This document shows, piece by piece, positions 10,550-21,716 of a DNA stretch of 64,000 nt. The DNA is taken from positions 2,394,815 through 2,458,814 of the forward strand of contig NW_003101680.1 of assembly GCF_000003855.2 (NCBI RefSeq), written 5' to 3'. Each line of letters opens with the position of its first letter. Position 1 is the first letter of the stretch. The notes beneath the pieces are model-generated. The model was given only the letters and a program-made list of their open reading frames with translations. It was not told the origin of the DNA and did not search any database. A program made the position numbers and the translations under genes. Source of the stretch: Blastomyces gilchristii SLH14081 (lineage: Eukaryota; Ascomycota; Eurotiomycetes; Onygenales; Ajellomycetaceae).

Positions 10550-10657
10550 GGCCCGGTGGCGTAGTGGTTAACTACACTACCATGAAGCCCCAATTAGCGG
10601 CCTTCCCCCCGGGGAATGAATGTCAAGAGGGGGCAGGTTTGAACCCTGCAAGGGCCA
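10550..10657 (+). promoter_or_regulatory. tRNA-like head of SINE-1a with pol III A and B boxes
   Basis: TGGCGTAGTGGT fits the A box and GGTTTGAACCC fits the B box, with a good T-arm. The boxes are about 79 bases apart, longer than in most tRNAs, because of an extended GC-rich middle like a class II variable arm or an intron. Too rearranged to be a working tRNA, but a plausible internal RNA polymerase III promoter. SINE-1b has the same head on the minus strand at about 22971-23078. Confidence 0.75.
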
Positions 10658-11598
10658 TCTTAACCACAGCTTCCACTGTTAAGTCATAAAACAGTACCAG
10701 GGGCCCCCGGGTGCACTATAGTGAATCATTGTCAAGCTTAAGATGTCCATCCTGGGGGTCCCCGGGCGCTAATTCTCACTGATCTTAGGGTTAACAGCTC
10801 CCCAGGCGCTTCAAGTTAGATCAGTACTAGAGTGATTGAGGTCTAGAGTGCCCGCAGGATAGCAAATCATTGTCAAGCTTAACTGGCCAGGCCTCATCCC
10901 CCTCACTCTAGGCACTCACTTTCAGGGAATGAGATTTAAAAACTATCTGATTAGAACACCCTGGGCCTAGCAAGGACCTAGGTGAGACGAGGCCTAGGCG
11001 CCCTTAATAGGTGGTTAGTGCAAGCAAGATCATGACAGCCAATTGATAGGCTGGAATGCTGAGATTGACAGCTGGAAGATTAGAGACTTAACTAGAATTG
11101 AGTAGCTCTGATGTTATTCTTAGTGAGGATCTCACTTATGAATAAGCTAGTTACAGAAGCTAGCTGGGTGGCGGCCCTTTAGAGAGAATGATAACCCCTG
11201 AAGCAGGCCTGAGAGAACAGAGACAGTGATTGATTATATAGAGTATTAAAATATGTATATAGCTTAAGATGTAAACTGCAGAGATCTTATTCTGTAACTC
11301 TCTTTACTATACTTATTTTCTTCTGTTCTTTTCTCTATCTATTTAATATATCTATCTTTAAGACTATATTCTCTTTTCTTTTGTCATAATACTTTCAAAT
11401 GATTTCAAACTATCAGAAGGTGTTGAAATACTGTAATTTATAAACAGTTTTTGTATTCTAGGCTGGAATTTTCTGATTTTACATATTTGAAATTGATAAA
11501 TGTATAATAGTTAACTCTATAGATATAGGAAAAACTCTGAGAACTAAAGATTCTCAGGTAGATGTCATAGTCTCTGACTGCATACATCTATAATTGAA

Positions 11599-11629
<31 letters not shown>
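10550..11629 (+). mobile_element. SINE-1a, 1080 bp, tRNA-like head and LINE-like tail
   Basis: Flanked by a perfect 14-bp TSD (AAATGATTTCATGA at 10536-10549 and 11630-11643). The head 10550-10657 is tRNA-like with an A box (10557-10568), a B box (10636-10646), a GCAGG/CCTGC T-stem and five acceptor base pairs. The body (10658 to about 11297) has no coding frame and repeats a short ATCATTGTCAAGCTTAA phrase. The last ~330 bp (about 11298-11629) match the LINE 3' end seen in L3 (45803-46125) and end in (AAT)n. It is non-autonomous and must borrow LINE reverse transcriptase. The body keeps CC, GG and CG, so this copy is far less mutated than SINE-1b. Confidence 0.9.
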
Positions 11630-11633
<4 letters not shown>

Positions 11634-11887
11634 GATTTCATGATCTCATTTAATGTCATTTTCAATAATGAGATCAGAATGAAAATGTAACTAAGAATTC
11701 AAACATATTCTTTATCTGAGACTAGATTTTTATTTGAAAAGTGAATCTGAAACCTTTAATATTTGAAATAACAGAATTTGAGATCACTGTGATAAATACA
11801 AATCATGATCAGAAGTAATGCTTTTAGGTGATATAACAACTGTAAAGTTTGATTCTGGTCTCAGACACGGTCACACGGGTCAGTCTA

Positions 11888-13408
11888 AGTAATTGTACTG
11901 AATAATCTTCTAGGAGTTTTACTGATCTGAGATATTAAACAGCATCAGATGTTTTATTTAAAACTATAACTATTATTCTTCTATCATTTTATAAAAGAAC
12001 TGTAGAAAAGATCTACTGAAATCACTTAATATCTCTGATAGAATCTGATAAGATATAATAATTAACTTCACTGTTAATCTCTCTGAGAGTAAGAGTTATA
12101 GAAACATTTTAATCATTGTGAACTGACTGAGTAAAGATATAATATTAAAACCTTGTAATAAGATAAATACTGAATAAGTCACTGAAGTCTTTCTACAGAG
12201 ACTGTTCTATTGAATGCATGAATTACTGAGATCTATAGTCTTGAATTAGAGTCATTAATTTATAAGTACTCTCTGAACAAGAATCTGTCAAGTTCTTAAG
12301 ATTATATACTGTTTATTAACTGTCTATTACTCTGAGACTGATGATGTATTAAAATAAATAATTCAGACTGTAAAGAACTATCTGTATAAGTTCTGTAATT
12401 ATTTACAGAATAATTAACATGATCTTCTTCTATACACAGAGATCACTATCAATGATTAAGATATCATTTTAACAGATATAAGCCTGTTCTTTCTTATACA
12501 CAGTTATCATATAAAAGTGTTAAATCTTCTAGAGATTACACAGTTCATACTGAACTTCTGCAGTTCAATTCAGATCACTGATAATATAGTAATAAAGCTC
12601 TGAGATATCTGTAACTGAGTAGAAGCCTTTATAATAAGTGTCAAATAAGATTAAGAAGATTGAATCAATATTTATCAAGATTCTGCTGAGTAATATAAGA
12701 TAGAAGATCTGATGTAATTGAATCTTAAGAATATACAGATTATACACTCATCTCATATACTAGATTATTATTATATTAAGAATAAAGTGATAGAAGTTCT
12801 AGACAGTCATAACTACTATCTTAACACATTATCAGAAATTCATAATATCTTTTATATAAGCTTACTCTGCTGTGTTATCACTGATCTGTTTTCTTCTCAA
12901 CTGACTTCTGACTGACAGTTATCAGAGATCATAGAAGAAGATAATGAACTTGAATAAGAGATTGAAGATATTCTTAATAAGAGATTATATAACTGCAGTT
13001 AGTAATATCTTGTAAAATAAGTTAACTATAATTATCTGATCTGAACTCTGAGCTTTATATTATCTGAGACAGCAGCTCTTAACTGATGAGAACTACACAC
13101 TCATAATTCTATACTACTTCTGAAAAGAGAGAGTTAATGTAGCAGAATACATCTGATCAATTATATAGACTATTTGTATTACACTTCATAGATTTCACTG
13201 AAAGCTCTGATTCTCAGTCACTGATTCTCAGCTGAAAAATTCATGAAACTTCTATTTATTCACTCTGAAGCTTCACCGCGTATGTATATAAATATTCACT
13301 TCAATTGCTGATTTCTGTACTTTCTCTTTTTTCCTTCTCTAATGTTTTTCACTTTTGTATTATAAGATCTATATATTATACCAATCTATTCAGCGTAGGC
13401 CTCTTACA
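11888..13408 (+). mobile_element. A2, right part: integrase, chromodomain and 3' LTR
   Basis: Resumes family A after the hAT, starting with the duplicated AGTAATTG. It covers the integrase core (about 11940-12540), post-integrase linker, chromodomain remnant (about 12957-13090) and a 3' LTR at 13138-13408 (271 bp, TGTAGC to CTCTTACA). Many stops. It abuts the 3' UTR of LINE L1 at 13409; the L1 tail expected there is missing, so A2 inserted into or truncated L1. Confidence 0.85.
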
Positions 13409-13502
13409 AGATAGAAAAGAATAGAAAAGAAAAAGTAAAGTAAAGAGAGACTATAATAAAATAACATCATTAAAAGATAGTATATAGCTGTTTTAATAAA
13501 TT

Positions 13503-16500
13503 ATATCTAATCAATTTCCTTCTCTTCATATTCAGATATTTTTGAATTCAGTTATTTTCTTATAACTACTTGAGTTTCTGATAGAAAGTCTATTAAGTAT
13601 TTGATTTCTGTCTCAGTTGAGAATAAAAATCTTATATTTAATTAATTTAAATTATATATCTCTTTTAATCTGACTTTGAGACTATTATATAATATATAGT
13701 GTATTATAATATACTTAGAATTTTCATTTATATTACAGAATGAGCATTCTATTGAATCAAATCTATCATCAAATCTTTGTATATAAGATTTGAAATAATT
13801 ATGTTCTAGTTTTAGCTGAATTATAGATGAGAAGATTTTCTTTTTATATTTAATTAAACAAGATTTTCACTTGAGTTTTGTTTTAAATCTTAAATAATAT
13901 ATACTCTTCTTTTATTTCTGCCAGCTTTCATTTCACTTATCTAAATAAGATTCTTTTATCTCTCTCTTTATAAAATATCAGAATATTATTTTTTGAATAG
14001 ATCTGCTTAATTCTGAACTTTTTTTTACAGCTGAATCAGTTAATTCATTGTTATAAATATTCATATAAGCAGGAACTTAGTGTAGATAAATTATCAGTTT
14101 TAATAATCTTCTCTTTTAAATTTTTAAAACAGAGTTTAAAATCAGTTTAAGATTCATTTGATCATTATGAATCTGACTATTTCTAAGTCTTTTTAAAGCA
14201 GCTTGACTATCAGAGAATATTCACATCTTTTCAAACTATTTTCTCTTTTATAAGATTTTATTTCAATGAGTTTGAAAGCTTTTACTATTATAAATAGTTC
14301 AGTATCAAAGACTTCAGATTCACAGTCTAAATTTCAGAAATCTGAGATAAAATTAATATTATCTTCAGTATAAGCAATGTCTGTATCTAATACATTCAAA
14401 TTCTCATTTTTTGAGTTATCTGAGTAAATCAGAATAGAGTTTTTTATATTAATTGTAGAGATTCTCTTTAAATACTGTTCATATTCTCTCTCTTTAGATA
14501 GTTCACTTATTTATAAGTCTATGAGAGATTCAAGCTTTTCTTTTCAGAGAGATATCTTCTCATGATCAACTTTTTCAACATTTAATAAAGAAAATTAATT
14601 TTTAATCAGAGAATATAATCTGTATAATTGAGAGAGTATTATTTTCTTTGAAGAATTATTTTCATTTCAATCAAGAAATCTATTTCAATTCAGTTCATTT
14701 TCTAAGTTAATTAATGAAAATGAAGAAGAGACTCTTTCTCTAATTATATAATTTAAGCTCATCTTTATAACTCTCAGAGTATAGTTCATACAGGTCTTTT
14801 CAAATCTAATAGTAGAAGAGAAAATTGAAGCTTCAATTTTCATTACTTTAATAGAAGATAATTTGAATACTCTCAGAATTCTTCTCAAAGCTCTGTTTTA
14901 CAAACTTTGAAAGAGTTCAGTGAAATTTTCTTGATTATTTCATCAAACTTGAACTTTATAATCAGCTACTGAGATGATACAGACTATATATAACTGTCTC
15001 ATAGTCTGGAAGAATAGATCTCTCTCTGTATTTGATAGTCTGATTATGCTATTTAATAGTCTTTCTGCCTTAATAGTTCTTTATTGAATATGATATTTAA
15101 AATTCAACTTGAAGTTTAACCATACTTTTAATCATTTGACATTTAAACTGGGTTTGATCTCTCTATTTAAAAGAGTTAGACATAGTTTTTTCTCATTGAA
15201 TCTAGAAAAGAAATGAATTAACTCAGTTTTATTCATATTAAATTGAATTTGATTGATATCTACTCTAACAAAGATTTTCTTTGCTGCTTTTTCAATCACT
15301 TCTAAATTCTCTTTAATTGTTTTTAAACTGTAAACTAGATTAATATCATTTATATAACTTGAAGATCTTACTATTTTCATATCTCTATTCTTGAATAGAT
15401 ATGCAGTGTATATTGTAAATAAAATGAGTGAGATTGAAGATTCTTACAGTACTTCTATTTTTATCTTAATCTTATCTTATTTCATTCTATTAAAGAATAG
15501 TTGTATGATTCTTTTAGATATAAAATAGTTAACTCATTTTATTAAAGAAAGTGACAGTTTTAATATCTTTAAAGTCTGAATTCTTTTTGACTTTGAAACA
15601 TAATTAAATACATTTTTTATATCAATAAAAACTGCAGTTGAGATCAGATTTTGATACTTTGCTATTTAAATATTATAAAGAACTGAGAGAGCAGTGTTAA
15701 TTGCAAAGTATTGTTTTCTATCTTTTATTTATTCACTAAATAGAAGAGAATTATTAATAGAGCTTATAAAAGATAGTCTAGTAGCTATTATCTTTTCTAA
15801 AATCTTTTTCAGACAGTTTAATAGAGATATTACTCTATATAACTTAGAAATTAAAGCTTCTCTATTAGATTTTATAAGAATTACTTCAGTAGCTTCTCTT
15901 CAGCATTCAGAATAATAATCATTTTTCAAGAGATTGAAAAAGAGATCAAAATATTCATTCTTTCAGTAGAAATATATATTTTGAATAATTAAGTGATTGA
16001 TTAAATCAGACTCTGCAGCAGTTTTAATTGAACTTGAGAAGATAGCTGACTTTAATTCATCTTGTGTAAGTTCAGATCATTCTCAGTCATTTTTATCAAT
16101 ATAGTTATAAAGTGATATATTCTCTTTCTATGAATCTGAATCTGATAAGTTTTGAAAGAGAATTCTTATAAAAGCTTGATATTTTTTCTTGAAAGAATTT
16201 ACTTTTATAAGTCTTTTTTCAATTAGATTTTATAATATGAAGATTAGATCTATAATAGATTTCTGTTTCATATCTTTTCTAAAGAATATTTATTGATCAG
16301 ACTTGTTAACTAGATCTATTGAATACTCAAAGATTTATTTAACTAGTTTATCTACTCTTACTGCTCTTTCACATTCTGAATTTTATCAGAAATAATGAGC
16401 ATTCAAATCTCCTGCAATTATAGAGCTTTTTAACACAGTTATGTTCAAAAATTCTCTATTAATTATTCAGATATTGTTATTTTTCTTCAATGACTTTTCA

Positions 16501-16880
16501 TTATAGATATTTATAAGCTGTATAGTATCAAACTCATTCTCTTTAACTATAATATCACGCACTAGAATATCAAAGTCAGATATAATATTAAATCTTAAAT
16601 TAAATTAATATCTTAATCTCTTTCTTTCATAGGTCACTACTCTTGACTTTTTCTCAGACTTTTAAGATAGAAAACAGTAATAGCTTGAATAAGAAATAAT
16701 ATATTTTTACTTAGTATTAAAATTCAGTTTTTGAAGAAGTACAAAATCAACTTTGTATTCAAATATAATTTGAAGATAAGAATAAATACAATTTGAGTTT
16801 CTATTTACATTGTTTTGAATAAATATAATTTTTAAAGAGTTTTTAAACTTTTTTTATTGTTTTTGTTGTATATTTATACT
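13503..16880 (-). pseudogene. LINE ORF2: endonuclease, RT and RNase H, decayed (L1)
   Basis: Collinear with L2 ORF2 (37487-41449). Readable pieces include an RT catalytic region with SSSYINDINLV where YVDD-type is expected (about 15330-15370), an RT finger/palm piece in the 15700-15915 region, a post-RT region (14685-14888) and an RNase H segment with a SDSQAAL-type motif near 14190. Stops throughout and the start codon is lost, so it is inactive. More diverged than L2. Confidence 0.8.
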
Positions 16881-17578
16881 AAAAGAGATTGGAGATAGAG
16901 TGAGATCTAATCACTATTATCAGATAGTAGATTCTAACTATTTTAAAAAGTGAGAATCTTAACTACTTACATTCTATCTAGTTTATTATCAGAGTCATTT
17001 CTCAATTCTCTAATCTTAACAGATGTTTAAGAATTCAAATTCTATTTACATTTAGCTGAAGAATTGAAGTTTGAAGATTTAGATAGTTAAGAGTTTCTTT
17101 TTTTTAATCTTATAGTTGTAAATTTACTGATTTGACTTTTCTCTTTAGTTTTAGATTTACTTTGAGCTTTATCTTTTCTTCAGTTCTTTTGACTTCTTAA
17201 AGTAAATATACATTCTTTTGAGCTAAATACATGTTTTTCTTTATAATTAAAGCATTTAAGCAGAGTATATTAATATATTGCATCTCTTTTTGAGCATGTT
17301 TCATATTTATACTTACTAGTTTTATAATCTCTAGTATAGAATGCACATTTTGAGTCTTTGAAATAAGAGATTGCAAAGTATTCATATCTTTGATAGTTTG
17401 AATACTGTGTTTGAGCTTTGAGATTCATTCATGAGTCTTTGTATTTATAAACTCTCATTTTCAAATCTGTCACTCTTACTTCAGAGATTCTTGATTGTTT
17501 AAGTGCCTTTATATATACTAGAACAGAGGCATTTCTTCTGCTTTATCTGAACTCAATTGAATTTAGTTATAGAGACTC

Positions 17579-18471
17579 GCCCCGGTGGCTGAATAATTAA
17601 TGCGGCGACTCAGTAGTGCCTTGGCGTGAGAAATCAAGACGCGTGGGTTCGAAACCCGCAGAGGATACATTAAATTCAGAACTCAAGCACATCAGGTTTC
17701 TAATAAATACAGAGATGTATAAATTGCTTCAATGAATCACTCTATGTTTCTGAGCTGAGAAGTTATTATCATATGTATCTATTTCTCACTTCTTTGTATT
17801 TTCCTATGTTCTTGTTATCTTGACTAGACTGGCCGCTGAAATCATGAATTTCACATTTGATTTCATTTGGTCTGATCTCATACATTTCTTGATGTGAATC
17901 CCGCTAGGACTAATCATTAAAAAAACATACAAAGTGACTACATATCAGATCTCAAAATGAAATCATGACTTGAAAAAAATGAGAAAGTGATCTTATTTGA
18001 TTTCATTTAGTTCTATTCTTGATATAAAGTTACTATTTTTAAACATTTTAAGGTTTTTTTTAAACTATTTTTAATTTTTTAAAAAGTAATGCTTTTTGAT
18101 AACACTTAAATAAGATTTAAAGTCATTTAAAGCAATAAAAATAATTTAAATTGAGAAGTAAAAATCATGATCTTATTTGAAAAATATAATAAGAGTAGAT
18201 AGTAAGTCTCACTGAGATAGTATAAGACTACTACTTAATGTTAAAACTGTGTAATGAGATCAGTTGAATTGATAATAAGACTATTAAATATTCTGATCCT
18301 GGTCTCAGACACAGTTACATAATTAGTCTAATCTTAACATAATCTTAATACCTGTATTTTCTTCTGTATAATCAACACTTGACCTGTATTTAACATCACG
18401 TAAGAACTCATCATAAGCTCCGCTTGTAGATGAGTATAATGAAAGAAGAAGAATAATAATAATAATAATAA
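17579..18471 (+). mobile_element. SINE-2 with tRNA-Leu-like head, interrupted by a hAT MITE
   Basis: Flanked by a perfect 15-bp TSD (TAGTTATAGAGACTC at 17564-17578 and 18472-18486). The head (17579 to about 17668) folds like a class II tRNA: TGGCTGAA A box, an anticodon loop with CAG at 17611-17613 (Leu), a CTTG/CAAG variable arm and a GTGGG/CCCGC T-arm with B box 17646-17656. The acceptor stem no longer pairs. The tail is (AAT)n preceded by GAAGAAG. Removing the 506-bp MITE and its 8-bp TSD leaves about 380 bp, a normal SINE size. Its body is unlike SINE-1. Confidence 0.85.
17825..18330. mobile_element. hAT-derived MITE (506 bp) inside SINE-2
   Basis: The ends TAGACTGGCC and TTAGTCTA match the large hAT at 4564-11887: about 85 bp at the left and 35 bp at the right are similar. 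The TSD is ATCTTGAC (17817-17824) against ATCTTAAC (18331-18338), one G-to-A difference. No coding capacity; it would depend on the hAT transposase. It holds one copy of the TAAT…TTTTTGATAACACT motif at about 18090. Confidence 0.85.
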
Positions 18472-19414
18472 TAGTTATAGAGACTCTTTTCTCAGTTGAA
18501 TAGAATTGTATTCTTCTAATTTATTTTTAAGAAGTAGTATTTCTTTCTCACAGTTAAAAATTTCAACTGAAATATTATAAAGAATGAATTTATCTTACTT
18601 TTTATCTTTCTTAGATAGAATTATTGTGTTTAACAAAGATTCTATTACTAATTTTCAGAGATTCTCATTCTGAATGAGAAATTCTGCACTGAATTCAGAC
18701 ATTGTAGTCAGAATAATGAAAGTTTCAAAGAATAATAACTTAATTGAAGTTCTAACTGATTTTTGAACTTCAATATCAGTTATTAACTAAGAAAAAAACT
18801 GCTAATTAATTTCATTTCTAATTCTGAAGATGAGATTTAAGTGTAGCTTGTTTCTCTATAAGATCTTCTGATTTAAAACTTTAAGAATAAGTCTTCTATT
18901 TCTGAAGATTTGAAAGTTTTTCTCTTTTTACATTTTTTTCTCTTCTTTTCTATGAACAGAAGTATAAGTAACATTCTTCTCAGTTTTCTCAGAATTTTAA
19001 ACAGATTTTGAGATAGCAGGTTTAGAGACAGTAGATTCTGCTGCTTGAGCATATATTTTCTTCTGATTCAAAGAAGAAGAAGAGAAAGTAGATGATAAAG
19101 AGTCAGTAATTATACTAGAAGTTTTCAATATTTTTTAAACTGTGTTTTAAATTCCAAGTTTGAACTTGATCATCTCTTATAGTTATCTAGTCTGAGTATG
19201 AAGAATTAACAGCACTTCTTCATTCTTCTTACTCAGATACTGTTTTTCAAGAATTTTACTTATTTTTTCAAGTGTCTGTATTTCAAGAACTTATTATTTC
19301 TCTATTTCTTTCTTCTTTCTTCTCTTCAGAATTTTAATCTTAGAAATTGTATCTGAGAAAGTATCTTTTTTCACATTAACTGAGAGTATTTTTAAACTTA
19401 TTTTACTCAATGAA

Positions 19415-19545
19415 AAGTTGATTAAACTGTTTCAATTGAGAGATTTATCAGCCTATTTTCAAATGAAAAGTTAGTCAGACTATTTTAATTTAAGTGATTT
19501 ATTAGTGTATTTTCAACTGAAAAGCTAATCAGACTGTTTCAAAAG
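19415..19545 (-). repeat. 53-bp repeats upstream of LINE ORF1 (L1)
   Basis: GAAAAGYTRRTCAGACT recurs about every 53 bp directly before ORF1, collinear with the clearer array in L2 (43108, 43161, 43214) and in L4 (about 57213-57345). Conservation of position and period in three copies suggests a promoter or leader element of the family. Confidence 0.65.
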
Positions 19546-20506
19546 AAGAATGAAAGACTTTTATATATAAAACACCTGATTTTTTCACATTAGTTCAGTA
19601 ACTAGATTAGATTTTTAAAGAGAATATAATAAACTAAAATTAATTTTTAAGATGAATTAATAAAATCTTTACAATCTCTTTCTTGAGATATAGTGAGAAA
19701 AAGTATAATATTAATTAATAATACATCAGATAATATGACAGTTTTTAAGAGAAAAATAGATAAAAAATAAGTTAATTTTTTACAGAGAAATTAATTAAAA
19801 TCATTCAATTTTATTCTAAATTATTCAATTCTTCTCACATAACAAGTGTGCAACTTAAATCAGTTAATAAAGAGTATAAAAAATAATTAAATATTAATAA
19901 AAGCTCTTCAGTCACTGAAAAAGTAATTCTTATTTAAAAGAATGTGAAATTATGATAGAAAATAACTCTATTTTTAATTCTTTGTAAAAATATTATATAA
20001 AACTCAGAGAAAAATATCTTACTTTTTTTAAGAGAAGTAAAAAACTAATTTTAATATGTTTTTTTTTTATATTAACTGCTGCAGAAGAATGAGATAGAAA
20101 CTACTAAGATATATACTATTATATACTCTTTATCAAGACTTTTTCTCTTCAGAGTCTTGATATTATAGAGAATATAAGTCTGTTTTTATATAATAATATA
20201 AATATTATCAGCAGAATGTAGAGAAACTGGTTATTTATATATCAAAATAGAAGACTTTGTCAATGATTACATCAAAATAGAGTTAATTCTTAAATTTAAT
20301 AGAAATCTAGTATTGCTGTTCTCAATTCCTTGCAGAATCTATTAAATATTGAGATATTAAGACTAGATTTAATATATCTCACTATGCAGAGATCAAAGAC
20401 TCAGTCAGATCTTGAAGTATACTGATGTTCTAGTTGTTATTATCTGCTGAATATGTATTAAATACTGCTGATGAGATATCTTTTTATATCTTTTCTATCA
20501 GAGATA

Positions 20507-20815
20507 GGCCAGGTTGAATAGAGTGATACATGAGTGAAACTTAACATTGATGTCTTGATACATCAGAGACAGACACAGAGGTTGCACTTTAGATATGTCT
20601 GTTGATTATATACTTGATACTATTACCAAGGTATCTTTTTGTATCTTTCTGCTGAGAGTAGGCCAGATTGAGAAGGGCGGTACATGAGTGAGACTTAGTG
20701 TTGATGTTTTGAAACATCAAAGATAGACAGGGTTTTTACAGAGATTGCTTCTTAGATATCTTCATAATTACAGATCAGAAATCTTCCAAAATCAAGAAAA
20801 TTGATGCATATGACT
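20507..20815 (-). repeat. two ~154-bp monomers in the LINE 5' UTR (L1)
   Basis: A unit starting GGCCAG at 20507 repeats at 20661. L4 also has two units (AATCTGG at 56104 and 56251, period 147), while L2 has one. Variable monomer number in a 5' UTR recalls the promoter monomers of rodent L1 elements. Confidence 0.65.
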
Positions 20816-20845
20816 AGGTCTCTTCATCTTACAATTTGTATGGCA

Positions 20846-21065
20846 ATTTGACCCGGGATTGTGGTGTGATAGGGGTGAACAGGGGATAATCCCACACAGG
20901 AGTTTCGAACGCTGTCTGGTTCACATTTGGCTGGATAACTCCACCACCACACGGGGTATGCGGTCGGCCATGGGGTCAAAATGCTCGTATGATCAAGGGC
21001 CTTTCGATGGATCTATCAGCGGGTTCTTATTCGAAGAATTGAGCGAGTTCGTGGTGGAGCGGTTG
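20846..21065 (-). promoter_or_regulatory. GC-retaining 5' end of LINE L1
   Basis: About 220 bp with many CC, GG and CG, in sharp contrast to the rest of the element. It matches 44400-44623 (L2) and 55706-55950 (L4). It starts at the common LINE 5' end (minus-strand CAACCGCTCC). The plus strand of this segment is open (20859-21089), antisense to the LINE. Probably the promoter-proximal leader. Confidence 0.6.
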
Positions 21066-21716
21066 ACTGAAGACAGCTATATGAGGTGAAGAAGAAGAGA
21101 TGAAGAGTTCTAGAGCTCAAATTACAACTGAAAAAACTTCATCAACACAGATTCTCAACCTTCACAGATCAATCTCAGAATGTCAACAATTATTTTATCA
21201 CTATCTCAACAGTCTGTACAGTCACATGAAATTCTACTCTCAGTGAAAGATTGAAATTCAATCTCTATAAACTGAATAGCTGTGTTGACAAGGCAATCTC
21301 TTAATTCAAGAAAGATGTTAAGAATGCTGTGAGATTAAACAGTCTAACTGATATATTCAATTACATTACGTAAAGCATCTTCATGAAAGTGAAACTGATT
21401 AATACACAGTATTAATATATAATAGAGAAATGACAGACTCAGAACTCTCTATAAAGAGATACTGAATAGACATTATTCTGAGATATCAGAAATCAGTAAC
21501 TCTATACATTTATCTTGAACTCATTGAGTACAGATGTCAGATCATGTTTCTTTAAATATAATGAAAATCAAATCACTTATACTCTTTGAAATGCAATTAA
21601 ATAGAAATACTCTGTCTCAAAAACACAGTTATGCTGTGAGACAGTTCTGAAATTCATGTCACTTAGTGACACACAGGTCATCAATTTACTCCTGTTCTTT
21701 GATAAGTTTCAGTCTG
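21066..21716 (+). pseudogene. unassigned decayed coding sequence, cut by B1
   Basis: From about 21250 a plus frame is readable with stops: LYKLNSCVDKAIS, FKKDVKNAVRLNSLTDIF, then LSTDVRSCFFKY and MSLSDTQVINLLLFFDKF, ending at the B1 LTR (21717). Codon structure and stops at expected Arg/Trp positions suggest a decayed gene or gag-like region, but no family is recognised. The downstream half should lie on the far side of the B elements and was not found in this window. Confidence 0.35.

Larger units (their letters stand above)
4564..11887 (-). mobile_element. hAT-superfamily DNA transposon carrying foreign sequence, 7.3 kb
   Basis: The ends are imperfect inverted repeats (TAGACTGGCC at left; its complement TAGACTGACC at right, 14 of the inner 18 bases matching). 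An 8-bp TSD, the hAT hallmark, flanks it. The minus strand holds a decayed transposase near the left end (4893 to about 7400). The right half holds an unassigned coding remnant (8200-8960, minus), a decayed histone H3-family gene (9623-10201, plus), low-complexity tracts and a later SINE insertion (10550-11629). Without the SINE and a 329-bp tandem duplication the element is near 5.9 kb, long for a hAT, which fits gene capture. The MITE at 17825-18330 shares its terminal sequences. Confidence 0.85.
16907..19402 (-). pseudogene. LINE ORF1 (gag-like, Cys/His C-terminus), split by SINE-2 (L1)
   Basis: Collinear with ORF1 of L2 and L4: a Lys/Glu-rich coiled-coil-like N-terminal part, a Ser-rich linker encoded by TCT/AGA repeats, and C-terminal Cys/His clusters (about 17190-17450) of the kind used for RNA binding by Tad/I-type ORF1 proteins. 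The initiating ATG has become ATA-like. SINE-2 (17579-18471) lies in the middle with a clear TSD. Confidence 0.75.
13409..21065 (-). mobile_element. LINE L1 (Tad/I-like), nearly full length, 3' tail missing
   Basis: Order on the minus strand: GC-retaining 5' end (21065 to about 20846), 5' UTR with a duplicated ~154-bp unit, 53-bp repeats before ORF1, ORF1 (19402-16907, split by SINE-2), ORF2 (about 16880-13503) and a 3' UTR cut at 13409. It would transpose by target-primed reverse transcription. All coding frames carry stops. Compared with L2, roughly the last 300 bp of the 3' UTR are missing at the A2 junction. No TSD is visible at 21065. Confidence 0.85.

Noticed and set aside
10550..10657. 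Functional tRNA gene
   Set aside because: A and B boxes are about 79 bases apart and the anticodon region is not canonical; it is the head of a SINE with a perfect TSD.
17579..17668. Functional tRNA-Leu(CAG) gene
   Set aside because: The acceptor stem no longer pairs and the sequence is the head of an element with a TSD and an (AAT)n tail, so it is a SINE head.
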